Origin: Lachnospiraceae bacterium
GTDB lineage: Bacteria; Bacillota; Clostridia; Lachnospirales; Lachnospiraceae
Direction of reading: 5' to 3'
Assembly: GCA_017552715.1 (NCBI GenBank)
Contig: JAFZOW010000090.1
Location: 1 to 46,046 of the forward strand
DNA: 46,046 nt
In this document: positions 15,783-23,215 of the stretch, piece by piece
How the letters are laid out: each line of letters begins with the position of its first letter
How positions within the stretch are numbered: the first letter of the stretch is position 1
The notes under the pieces: generated by a model
Databases searched by the model: none
The model's input: the letters and a program-made list of their open reading frames with translations, nothing else
What the model was told of the DNA's origin: nothing
Made by a program: the position numbers and the translations under genes

Positions 15783-16484
15783 ATGTATCTGGAGATCAGG
15801 GATGTGAAGAAGAGTTACGGACAGGACGGAAGTTATGTCCAGGTCCTGAAGGGGGTCAATTCCTCCGTGGAGAAGGGGCAGATGTGTGTTATCCAGGGAA
15901 CCTCGGGTTCCGGCAAATCCACCCTGCTCAACTGCATAGGCGGGCTGGATACCATGGACAGCGGCTCGGTCCGGGTGGACGGCACCGAGATCTTCGGGAT
16001 GAAGAACAAAGCCCTGGCCGAATACAGGCGGGACAAGCTGGGCTTCATCTTCCAGTTTTACAATCTGGTACCGAACCTGACGGTAAGGGAGAACATTCAG
16101 GTATGCGAATATCTTACGGATGATCCGCTGGATATGGATGAACTGTTGAATGTACTGGGGCTTACGGAGCATCAGAACAAGTTCCCCTCCCAGCTCTCCG
16201 GCGGACAGCAGCAGCGCTGCGCCATTGCCAGGGCCCTCATCAAAAATCCCAGGCTGCTCTTATGTGATGAGCCTACGGGAGCGCTGGATTCCAATACTTC
16301 GCGGGATATCCTGATCCTGCTGGAAAAGATCAACGAAAAATACGGGACTACCATGCTGATCGTGACCCATAACAATTCGATACGGAACATGGTCCATAAG
16401 GTCATCTTCTTAAAGGACGGCCTGGTGAAGAAGGAATATATCAACGAGATACGTATACCGGCTTGTGAATTGGAGGATTTATAA
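15783..16484 (+). CDS. ABC transporter ATPase, LolD/MacB type
   Basis: ATP-binding subunit, 233 aa. Walker A GTSGSGKST (39-47), Q-loop FQFYNL (90-95), signature LSGGQQQR (138-145), Walker B LLLCDEP (158-164) and H-loop VTHNN are all intact. It belongs to the MacB/LolD-like class that powers FtsX-type permeases rather than classical importers. The true start is ATG 15783 with AAAGGAG at 7 nt; an extended frame from 15756 starts inside the operator. Its stop shares one base with the permease start (TAATG), so the subunits are made together. Predicted to be repressed by the upstream TetR. Confidence 0.93.
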   Translation: MYLEIRDVKKSYGQDGSYVQVLKGVNSSVEKGQMCVIQGTSGSGKSTLLNCIGGLDTMDSGSVRVDGTEIFGMKNKALAEYRRDKLGFIFQFYNLVPNLTVRENIQVCEYLTDDPLDMDELLNVLGLTEHQNKFPSQLSGGQQQRCAIARALIKNPRLLLCDEPTGALDSNTSRDILILLEKINEKYGTTMLIVTHNNSIRNMVHKVIFLKDGLVKKEYINEIRIPACELEDL

Positions 16485-19159
16485 TGAACAGGGTGCTAAG
16501 CAGGAGATTTCCCAGACAGATCAAAGCGGATCTTTTCCGTTACGCATCGCTCTTCGTTATGATCGCGCTGTGCATGTACATCGTCATCGCGCTGGTGGAT
16601 GCGGCGGAGATCGTCATACAGGGAACGGAAAGAAACCAGATCGAGAGCAATCTGGAGGACGGACAGCTCAGCGTTTTTTCGCCCTTAAGTGAGGAAGAGT
16701 TAGAGCGGATCCGCGACAGGGGCGTTACCATCGAGCCCCATATCAGTTATGATCTTAAGCTTGAGAACGGCACGGTGCTGCGGATCTTCAAGAACCGGAA
16801 GCTCATCGACCGGGTGACGCTGGATGAAGGCGAGCTCGCCGGAGATGTTCACGAGATCGTGCTGGAAAAAAGATACTGCGAAGAACTGGGGATACGGACC
16901 GGGGATATGATACATATCGGCGGCGAGGAGCTCAGGGTCACGGGGATCGGCAGTGTGGTGGATTATGACGCGCCCTACAGGAAGCTTTCCGATACCGCGG
17001 TGGACAGCCGCTCTTTCGGCATAGGCTTTGTAACGGATGAAGGGTATGAGCACTACAGGGAGATCTGTGATGCGGGGAGCGAGGATCTGACCTATGCCTT
17101 TGTCCTGAACGGGGCAATGAGCAGCGATGATCTGAAGCAGATGATCAGGGATTTCGACTTCGACTATAAGAAAGTGGATGATCCGTATTACCGCGAGATG
17201 CTGGATGATACATACGGGAAGCGGGACGAGATCAGCGAGGGGATCGATGAGCTTGTTGACGGAGTGGATGAACTGTATGACGGAACCGGGGAACTGAAGG
17301 AAGGGACGGAAGAATTAAGGGACGGCATGGACGAGCTCCTGGAGGGTGGCAATAAGCTCCGGGAAGGCACGGAAGCTTTGAATGCGGCTGCCGGCGGGAT
17401 GCTGCCCGGTGTGGATAAGATAAATGAAGGGGCCGGGGCCCTGCGGGACGGGATCGGGGAGGCCCGTGACGGTTCCGCGGAACTGGACGATGGGGCTGCC
17501 GAACTCCTGGATGGGGTGGAGGAACTGAGAGACGGTGTTAAGGAACTGAAGGAGCAGTCGGAGGAGATGCTGGATGAGATCTTCTCACAGTCTCCCGATA
17601 ATATCACCGCCTTCCTGCTGAAGGAAGATAATATGAGGATCGGCGGGGCTGCCGGAGATATCGAGATCAACAAGACCATAGGCATGGTGGACGGCATCAT
17701 CGTCATCATACTCTTTACCTATGTGCTCTCGGTCTTCGTGATCCATCAGATCCAGGAAGAGAGCAGCGTGATCGGGGCCTTTTATGCTCTGGGCGTAAGA
17801 AAGAAGGATCTGGTGGCGCACTATATCTTTCTTCCTACGCTGATCTCCCTTCTGGGTGGCCTGACCGGGGCTGTCATCGGCCTGAGCGGTCTGGGGAGCA
17901 GCTGGCAGATGTCCGATTCCTATGCTTACTACTCGATACCGGTCTTTGAGCGCATCGTGCCGCCTTATCTGATCGTATATGCGGTGGTCATGCCGCCCCT
18001 GGTCTCGGTGATCGTCAACTACCTTGTGATCAATAAGAGCCTTTCGAGGACCGCACTTTCCCTGCTTAAGAATGAGCAGAAGGTAAGCAGGAGCAAGGAT
18101 ATCCGTCTGCCCGACATGCCCTTCATGCGCAAGTTCAGGCTCAGGCAGATGCTGCGGGAAAGAAGGGCGGGCCTTACTGTCATCGCCGGCATGGTCGTTT
18201 CGCTGATGCTCTTTATGATGGGCATGGATTGTTATGTGCTCTGTAAGAGTGTGGGAGAACTGTCGAGCAAAGATACCCGCTATAAATATCTGTATACCTA
18301 TAAGTATCCCACGAAGGAGGTACCGGAAGGCGGGGAAGCCTGTTTTGTCACTTCGCTGAAACGGGAGAGATTCGGCTATGCCCTGGATGTGAGCCTCATG
18401 GGCATAGATGATGACAATCCCTATATCGATGCCGGGCCTGTGAAAGGGAAGAATAAAGTCGTTGCTTCCGATGCCGTCTGTGCCCGTTATGATGTGGGGC
18501 TGGGGGACAAGATAATCCTCACGGACAACGCTTCGGATATCGACTATGCTTTTACCATAGCGGAGGTCGTGCCTTATTCCGCGGGACTTACGCTGTTCAT
18601 GGATATCGACAGCATGCGGGAACTCTTCGGGGAAGATGAGGACTACTATAACGTGGTAATGGCGGACAGGGAACTGGATATAGAGGACGGCCGGCTGTAC
18701 TCCGTCACTACAAAAGAGGATATCGACAGGGCTTCCGGGATCTTCACGGAGCTGATGGCACCCATGGTCACCATGCTCATCGTGATGTCCGGCGTCATCT
18801 TCTGCATCGTCATGTATCTTATGACTTCGGTGATGATCGAGCGGGCAGGCTTCGGCATATCCCTGCTCAAGATCTTCGGCTTTAACGGACGCGAGGTAAA
18901 GAAGCTGTATCTGGACGGCAACCGTATAGTGGTCATGATCGGTGCGCTGATCAGCATACCCCTGGCAAAAATGGCCGTGGACAGGATGTTTCCCATCTTT
19001 ATCGCCAATGTGGCCTGCTGCATGCATCTGGAATACAGATGGTATCATTATGTGATACTTTATGCGGCGATCATGCTGATCTACGGTGTGATCAGCCGGC
19101 TGGTCACCGGGAAGATCGAACGGGTCACGCCGGCGGAGGTGCTGAAGAACAGAGAGTAG
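16484..19159 (+). CDS. FtsX-like ABC permease with external coiled coil
   Basis: Large permease, 891 aa, partner of the preceding ATPase. TM1 is at about 18-44. A long extracytoplasmic region follows, then a TM cluster from about 402 (FtsX domain 1), a second external domain (about 590-750) and a final TM cluster. Residues about 246-365 form an unusual tract of near-regular 7-residue periods, xxELxDG-like (DELVDGVDELYDG, AELLDGVEELRDG). This predicts a long external coiled coil or stalk similar to those in YhgE/Pip-type proteins. The topology fits mechanotransmission exporters or signalling complexes more than solute import. Cargo is unknown. It converges on the alpha/beta hydrolase gene with a 6-nt gap. 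Confidence 0.9.
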   Translation: MNRVLSRRFPRQIKADLFRYASLFVMIALCMYIVIALVDAAEIVIQGTERNQIESNLEDGQLSVFSPLSEEELERIRDRGVTIEPHISYDLKLENGTVLRIFKNRKLIDRVTLDEGELAGDVHEIVLEKRYCEELGIRTGDMIHIGGEELRVTGIGSVVDYDAPYRKLSDTAVDSRSFGIGFVTDEGYEHYREICDAGSEDLTYAFVLNGAMSSDDLKQMIRDFDFDYKKVDDPYYREMLDDTYGKRDEISEGIDELVDGVDELYDGTGELKEGTEELRDGMDELLEGGNKLREGTEALNAAAGGMLPGVDKINEGAGALRDGIGEARDGSAELDDGAAELLDGVEELRDGVKELKEQSEEMLDEIFSQSPDNITAFLLKEDNMRIGGAAGDIEINKTIGMVDGIIVIILFTYVLSVFVIHQIQEESSVIGAFYALGVRKKDLVAHYIFLPTLISLLGGLTGAVIGLSGLGSSWQMSDSYAYYSIPVFERIVPPYLIVYAVVMPPLVSVIVNYLVINKSLSRTALSLLKNEQKVSRSKDIRLPDMPFMRKFRLRQMLRERRAGLTVIAGMVVSLMLFMMGMDCYVLCKSVGELSSKDTRYKYLYTYKYPTKEVPEGGEACFVTSLKRERFGYALDVSLMGIDDDNPYIDAGPVKGKNKVVASDAVCARYDVGLGDKIILTDNASDIDYAFTIAEVVPYSAGLTLFMDIDSMRELFGEDEDYYNVVMADRELDIEDGRLYSVTTKEDIDRASGIFTELMAPMVTMLIVMSGVIFCIVMYLMTSVMIERAGFGISLLKIFGFNGREVKKLYLDGNRIVVMIGALISIPLAKMAVDRMFPIFIANVACCMHLEYRWYHYVILYAAIMLIYGVISRLVTGKIERVTPAEVLKNRE

Positions 19160-19165
19160 GAAGCA

Positions 19166-19969
19166 TCAGCCGTTCTCGAGGAAGTCCAGCACACGCTCAT
19201 AAAAGTCCGGGCATTCTTCGAAGATGCCGTGACCATAACCGGGATAAATATACATCCGGCTGTCTTTGATGCGTTCCTTCAGCACATGGGGCGCATCATT
19301 CCCCACCGTATTATCGTCGTCTCCGGCGAGGATGAGGGTGGGGCATGAGATCGCGGAAAGCTCGTCTCTTGCGTCAAAAGCAAGGATGGCTTCCGCGTTT
19401 CTTAAGAAGCGTTCATAGCTCGCGGGCTTTGTGAAGCGGGCGATCAGGGGAAAGAATTTTCGGTTCTTTTTAAGGTATCCCTGAGAATACATCTTCTCGG
19501 CAGTATCCACCATCAGGCCCACATGGTCGCCCTTTTGGCTTGATCCGATCCATGAGCTCACACATGCCTTTGCAATACTGTTGGCATTCGGTGCGGTGAC
19601 GGCAAGGATGAGTTTTTCCACCAGCTCCGGATGATCGATGGCCAGATACTGGGAGATCATTCCTCCCTGGGATACACCCAGAACGGAAGTTTTGGTGATG
19701 CCCAGGGCCTTTAAGGCTTCCGCCTGATCCGCGGCCATCTGCCTTATGCTGTAGCCCTCCGGCATGCGGTTTTTGCGGCTGAACATATATACGGTATAGT
19801 CCTTAAAGCGACGGTAGGGGGCAGAGAGGATCAGGGCCTTGCCCTTCACGGTGGCGAGACCGTCTGAGAGACCGGGCAGTACGATCAGTTTTTTTGGTCC
19901 GTTTCCGAAGGAAACATAGTACATTTCCGTATCACCCACAGGAACACAGCCGTTTATTTTTTTGCTCAT
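19166..19969 (-). CDS. Alpha/beta-fold hydrolase
   Basis: Cytoplasmic 267-aa alpha/beta hydrolase. The nucleophile elbow GVSQGG puts the catalytic serine at S100. A likely acid lies in AGDDDNTVG (about 215-220), and the histidine is H247 in GYGHG. The oxyanion region LPGLSDG is near 31-37. It lacks a signal peptide. Substrate is open: esterase, lipase-like or lactone hydrolase. ATG 19969 has AAAGGAG at 7 nt and is served by a full-consensus promoter with a dyad at -10. Its stop lies 6 nt from the convergent permease stop with no room for a separate terminator. Confidence 0.87.
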   Translation of the reverse strand: MSKKINGCVPVGDTEMYYVSFGNGPKKLIVLPGLSDGLATVKGKALILSAPYRRFKDYTVYMFSRKNRMPEGYSIRQMAADQAEALKALGITKTSVLGVSQGGMISQYLAIDHPELVEKLILAVTAPNANSIAKACVSSWIGSSQKGDHVGLMVDTAEKMYSQGYLKKNRKFFPLIARFTKPASYERFLRNAEAILAFDARDELSAISCPTLILAGDDDNTVGNDAPHVLKERIKDSRMYIYPGYGHGIFEECPDFYERVLDFLENG

Positions 19970-20019
19970 TTTTTTCTCCTTTCTGCAAAGGATGCTCTAT
20001 CTTTATCATTGGTATACAA

Positions 20020-20062
20020 AATGACACGAAGTCATTATAAAACAAAAAGAAGGATATGTCAA
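20020..20062 (-). promoter_or_regulatory. Consensus promoter and dyad operator of the hydrolase gene
   Basis: Minus strand: perfect -35 TTGACA (20062-20057), 17-nt spacer, perfect -10 TATAAT (20039-20034). A dyad AATGAC-N5-GTCATT (20020-20036) overlaps the -10 and start site, so a repressor probably restrains this otherwise very strong promoter. The regulator is unknown. Confidence 0.8.
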
Positions 20063-20077
20063 CAGCGGCAAAATATA

Positions 20078-20106
20078 TTGCTAATGAATTCATATTGAAT
20101 TAAAAT
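20078..20106 (+). promoter_or_regulatory. Promoter of the lipoprotein gene
   Basis: -35 TTGCTA (20078-20083), 17-nt spacer, -10 TAAAAT (20101-20106), back-to-back with the hydrolase promoter. TGAAT occurs at 20085, 20096 and 20106, about one helical turn apart. A GGATCCC/GGGATCC stem-loop (20151-20167) lies in the leader just upstream of the ribosome site. Confidence 0.5.
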
Positions 20107-20186
20107 GAATATCCGAATGGGAGAATAGTCCTGAATTACACAATAAAGTCGGATCCCGCAGGGATCCCGGGAGGGGATAAGGAAAG

Positions 20187-21782
20187 ATGAAGAAAAGAAA
20201 TGCCATTGCGGTGCTGGGCTGTCTGTTGGGCATCTGTATGCTTGCAGGCTGCGGTAAAGCCGCCGATGATGTAAAAGTTGATGATACAGAGCAGAACGGT
20301 GAAAGCTCCGAAAGTAATGAACAGGATGTGAAGGAGCCGGAAGGGGCAACGACGGAGGCGGATAACGGGGTAACGCCCGCGGAGAAGCCGGGAGAGAGTG
20401 CCAAACCCACGGAGCCCGACAGTGATGAGGAAGAAAATGTATGGGACGGGGGGCCGGATTTTGATTCCATCGCCGATGAATTCTACGGCCTGACTTATGA
20501 TATGACCATCGAAGAGGCCTTGGGCTGCTATGCCATCACGCTGGTGAACGGCGGGAAATACGCCGATTATGAAGGCGATATCGGAGAGGTGATCCCGGAA
20601 TACAAGGATGTGGATCTGGACGGGGATCACAAGCCGGATGCGATAAAGCGGGAAGGGCGGCACTATGTCATCGAGTTCTCCCGCGGCAGCAGCATAAAGA
20701 CCGGAGACTTTTCCGACAGTCCCAATGAAGGCGAGATCATCGAATTTAAGGATATGGCCTTCAGGAACAGGGCTGAGATCCTCATCGCCCATTACACCGT
20801 GGGGACCGCTGGGCCTGTGGTATGGGATACGGCGATCTATTCCGATGCGGACGGGGAGTGGAAGGCCTATCCGCTGGTGGATAAAGACGGTGTGATCTGC
20901 TCGGAAGAGCTTCGGGATCATATTGCCGAAAAGACGGGGAAAGCATACGATCCGGATTCGGTCCGGGTGGCGGGTGCGGAGATGACCACACTTTTGCTGG
21001 ATTACGGAACGAAGGACGGGCCGAAACTGACCAGGGATTACGAAGCGGCGTATCTGCATAAGTATTTTACGAAGGATACGGTTCATGAAAGGGAAGATTA
21101 TGCATACAGCGGGAGTTCGGGTATGTATGAGCTTATCAATAACTGGCCGCTGGAGCTGGTCGGGGAAACGGTGCAGCCCGATGGGGATCTGCAGTACAAA
21201 CTGAATCTCTTCCTTTCCAACTTTTCCGAGCAGCATTACGGGGAGGTAGAGATCGACTATGTTGCCGGGCTGCTGCATTTTGCCTTGGAGTGGAAAAAAG
21301 TCAATTCATATAAAGACCTGGTGATGCGGGACGACTGCTATTGCCTGGATCACGGCAGCGTCAATCAGATCCTGGAGCGTTACTTCGGTACCCAGCTGGA
21401 TGAGAAGGAATTCTATGGCGTGACGGAGGATAATCCGTTCTGCGGGAAGGTGGTAAGCTACGATGGGAAGGGCTGGTACACCGAACCCCTGGCGGACGGC
21501 GAGATGTATCGCAACAACGCATTCACGGTGGTCACGGATGTGCAGGAGATCGGCAGCGGCAGGGAAAAGTATGTAAGGACGGAGTTCCTGATCTATGCAC
21601 GGCTTGAGGACGATTACGAGGATTATGGCATAGAAAAGGAACAGTATTCCTTAAGTCCTGACGAGGCCGCTTCACTGGAACTGAACGGAAAGCTCATTTT
21701 ACGTACAAAGGGCGTTGCCATTTCGGAGGATGCGGGCAGCGATGGCTACTGGCTGCTCTATTATCATATCTATGACAGGTAG
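20187..21782 (+). CDS. Large lipoprotein of unknown function
   Basis: A 531-aa predicted surface lipoprotein. The signal peptide (1-21) ends in lipobox LAGC with the lipidated C22. A Glu/Ser/Thr/Pro-rich disordered linker spans about 23-90, then a globular region. Residues near 147-158 (DVDLDGDHKPDA) look like a DxDxDG calcium-binding loop of the EF-hand/dockerin/FG-GAP kind. No enzymatic motif was recognised. ATG 20187 follows GAGGGG and AAGGA. It is divergent from the hydrolase gene and overlaps the likely start of the GNAT gene. Role is unknown; an attached binding or envelope protein is the safest statement. Confidence 0.8.
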   Translation: MKKRNAIAVLGCLLGICMLAGCGKAADDVKVDDTEQNGESSESNEQDVKEPEGATTEADNGVTPAEKPGESAKPTEPDSDEEENVWDGGPDFDSIADEFYGLTYDMTIEEALGCYAITLVNGGKYADYEGDIGEVIPEYKDVDLDGDHKPDAIKREGRHYVIEFSRGSSIKTGDFSDSPNEGEIIEFKDMAFRNRAEILIAHYTVGTAGPVVWDTAIYSDADGEWKAYPLVDKDGVICSEELRDHIAEKTGKAYDPDSVRVAGAEMTTLLLDYGTKDGPKLTRDYEAAYLHKYFTKDTVHEREDYAYSGSSGMYELINNWPLELVGETVQPDGDLQYKLNLFLSNFSEQHYGEVEIDYVAGLLHFALEWKKVNSYKDLVMRDDCYCLDHGSVNQILERYFGTQLDEKEFYGVTEDNPFCGKVVSYDGKGWYTEPLADGEMYRNNAFTVVTDVQEIGSGREKYVRTEFLIYARLEDDYEDYGIEKEQYSLSPDEAASLELNGKLILRTKGVAISEDAGSDGYWLLYYHIYDR

Positions 21783-22305
21783 GGAAATAAAAGGGGGAAG
21801 CCTGTCCGGGTCAGCCGGGGGGCCGGATATCGTATACAGAGAGATCCGCCGGGCGGATGATGCCAAGCTGGCCGCCATCGTCCGGAGCAATCTGGAAGCG
21901 CACCGGCTGGATCTGCCTGGAACGGTCTACTTCGATCCGGAGCTGGATCATCTGAGCGACTTTTATCTCGCGGATAAAGAGAAAAGATATTACTGCATTG
22001 CAACGGAGAAGGATGAACTCATCGGCGGCATAGGTCTTGCGGAGCTCTCCTTCATGGAGGACTGCGCCGAACTGCAGAAGCTCTATCTTTGTGACGCTGC
22101 CAAGGGGCGGGGCCTGGGCTACAGCCTGATCCGCCATATCGAAGAAAAAGCAAAGGCGCTGGGTTACAGAAAGATGTATCTGGAGACCCACACGAATCTC
22201 GCCGCCGCCATCCACATCTACGAAAAGTGCGGCTACCGCCGCATCGAAAAACCTTCCAGCGTAGTCCATTCCACCATGGATCATTTTTATCTTAAGGAGC
22301 TGTGA
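21772..22305 (+). CDS. GNAT-family N-acetyltransferase
   Basis: Cytoplasmic acetyl-CoA-dependent transferase, about 177 aa from the chosen start. Motif A, LQKLYLCDAAKGRGLGYSLI, has the Q/R-x-x-G-x-G/A acetyl-CoA loop as KGRGLG. Motif B, IYEKCGYRRI, is near the C-terminus, and ETHTNLAAA precedes it. Acceptor substrate is unknown. The start is uncertain: ATG 21772 lies inside the end of the lipoprotein gene and lacks a clear ribosome site, so coupling to that gene is likely. ATG 21742 (GGAGG 12 nt upstream) is an alternative. The true domain seems to begin near 21830 (IVYREIRRADD). A terminator overlaps the stop. Confidence 0.85.
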   Translation: MTGREIKGGSLSGSAGGPDIVYREIRRADDAKLAAIVRSNLEAHRLDLPGTVYFDPELDHLSDFYLADKEKRYYCIATEKDELIGGIGLAELSFMEDCAELQKLYLCDAAKGRGLGYSLIRHIEEKAKALGYRKMYLETHTNLAAAIHIYEKCGYRRIEKPSSVVHSTMDHFYLKEL

Positions 22306-22316
22306 GGCTCTTTTTT
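22294..22316 (+). terminator. Intrinsic terminator at the end of the GNAT gene
   Basis: Arms AAGGAGC (22294-22300) and GCTCTTT (22307-22313) with one G-U pair, 6-nt loop, T6 (22311-22316). The GNAT stop (22303-22305) lies in the loop. Confidence 0.6.
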
Positions 22317-22327
22317 CATTTATCGGT

Positions 22328-22373
22328 TTGACAGGAATGGAAAAAGTGATACAATAATGGTGGGATATCCCAC
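22328..22373 (+). promoter_or_regulatory. Toxin-antitoxin promoter with palindromic operator
   Basis: -35 TTGACA (22328-22333), 16-nt spacer, -10 TACAAT (22350-22355), then the perfect 14-bp palindrome GTGGGATATCCCAC (22360-22373) over the expected start site, 30 bp before the antitoxin ATG. Such a layout suits autorepression by an antitoxin or toxin-antitoxin complex. Confidence 0.7.
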
Positions 22374-22402
22374 TGTGATCATGAACCCACGGAGGTGCAG
22401 AG

Positions 22403-22651
22403 ATGAGTGTAGCAGTAAGAGAATACGACGCCAAGATTGATTCAAAGAAAAGACTGACATTGCGTAATACGTTTTTTGAGTATTTCCATGTTCAGGAGAT
22501 GTCGGATGGGGTTATCATTCTGGAACCCAGAGAACTTACCGCTCCTTTCCGGGTATCCTCCAATACCTTATCCATGATGGATGAGTCTGTTAACAATCTG
22601 AAAAAAGGTATGGTTTCGGAGGCTATAGATCTCTCTGCTTTTGAGGAGTGA
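22403..22651 (+). CDS. AbrB-like antitoxin
   Basis: An 82-aa protein. The N-terminal half resembles a SpoVT/AbrB swapped-hairpin DNA-binding domain (DAKIDSKKRLTL, then a strand ending GVIILEPREL). The C-terminal half (about 45-82) is probably the disordered-to-helical toxin-binding arm. ATG 22403 has GGAGG at 6 nt. It lies 3 nt before the RelE-like gene, the usual antitoxin-first order. It should neutralise that toxin and repress the shared promoter through the 22360-22373 palindrome. The AbrB assignment is by eye; a degenerate Phd-like fold is the main alternative. Confidence 0.72.
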   Translation: MSVAVREYDAKIDSKKRLTLRNTFFEYFHVQEMSDGVIILEPRELTAPFRVSSNTLSMMDESVNNLKKGMVSEAIDLSAFEE

Positions 22652-22654
22652 GCT

Positions 22655-23032
22655 ATGAATAAGATCCGTTTGGGTATTCCCGAAATGAAGGAGTTTTGGG
22701 ACAAGCTGTGTGCCAAGATCAATTCGGGTAATGCAAATAAAGACGAAATAAAGCTGTATAAGAAAGTCGGGAAGGCAATGAGCTTGCTTGCGTCTGATCC
22801 CCGACATCCCGGACTTGAATCACACGAAATATCCTCATTATCCCATAGATATGGGATGAAAGTCTGGCAGTCGTATCTGGAGAATAACACTCCGGCAGCA
22901 GGCCGCCTTTTCTGGGTTTACGCGCCTGACCGCGGAGATATCACCATTATTGGTCTGGAACCTCATCCAAATGACAAGGTTAGATCTTACGACAAGGTTG
23001 TATTATCTTCAATGGGGGAGGTAATTCAATAG
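22655..23032 (+). CDS. RelE/ParE-superfamily toxin
   Basis: A 125-aa protein with RelE/ParE-type features: an N-terminal helical half, a DPRHPGLESHEI turn, and C-terminal beta-strands with WQSYLENN, GRLFWVYAPDRGDITIIGLE and a PHPNDK end. It is somewhat longer than typical 85-100-aa RelE/ParE toxins. Members cleave mRNA on the ribosome or inhibit gyrase; which applies here cannot be told. It is coded 3 nt after the antitoxin on the same transcript. ATG 22655 is served by GAGGAG near the antitoxin stop. No plasmid or phage genes surround it, so it is a chromosomal pair. Confidence 0.78.
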   Translation: MNKIRLGIPEMKEFWDKLCAKINSGNANKDEIKLYKKVGKAMSLLASDPRHPGLESHEISSLSHRYGMKVWQSYLENNTPAAGRLFWVYAPDRGDITIIGLEPHPNDKVRSYDKVVLSSMGEVIQ

Positions 23033-23178
23033 TTGGTTGCGATTTCAGGTTCACCGTTACAGTAATTGAACTTTTTCCATGGGTTAAGCTCTAGCGGACA
23101 CATTAAGGGGCAGTTTCTGCTCTTTACCACAGTCAATTCCGCGGCGGAACTTGATAGGAAAATGCTTGCGATCACCAT
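23026..23178 (-). CDS. Possible small ORF in the toxin-sbcD gap
   Basis: The 184-nt gap between toxin and sbcD holds one suggestive minus-strand frame: ATG 23178-23176 to TGA 23028-23026, 50 codons. Its second half reads RNCPLMCPLELNPWKKFNY followed by CNGEPEIATNY, with three cysteines and a protein-like composition. No Shine-Dalgarno precedes the ATG and no homologue is recognised. It may be a gene remnant, part of a dispersed repeat, or chance. Confidence 0.25.
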   Translation of the reverse strand: MVIASIFLSSSAAELTVVKSRNCPLMCPLELNPWKKFNYCNGEPEIATNY

Positions 23179-23192
23179 GATCTTCGGATCAT
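23177..23192 (+). promoter_or_regulatory. UUCG-capped hairpin in the sbcD leader
   Basis: ATGATC-TTCG-GATCAT: 6-bp perfect stem with a UUCG tetraloop, ending 24 nt before the sbcD start. It leaves the GGGAGG ribosome site free, so an mRNA-stabilising role is more likely than translational block. Confidence 0.4.
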
Positions 23193-23215
23193 AGAGAGCG
23201 ACGGGAGGAAAGAAA

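Noticed and set aside
17585-19048. A 487-codon minus-strand frame opposite the ABC permease
   Set aside because: Composition is His/Asp/Gln-rich as expected for a shadow of a membrane protein, and the plus-strand gene is coupled to its ATPase and has clear TM and coiled-coil structure.
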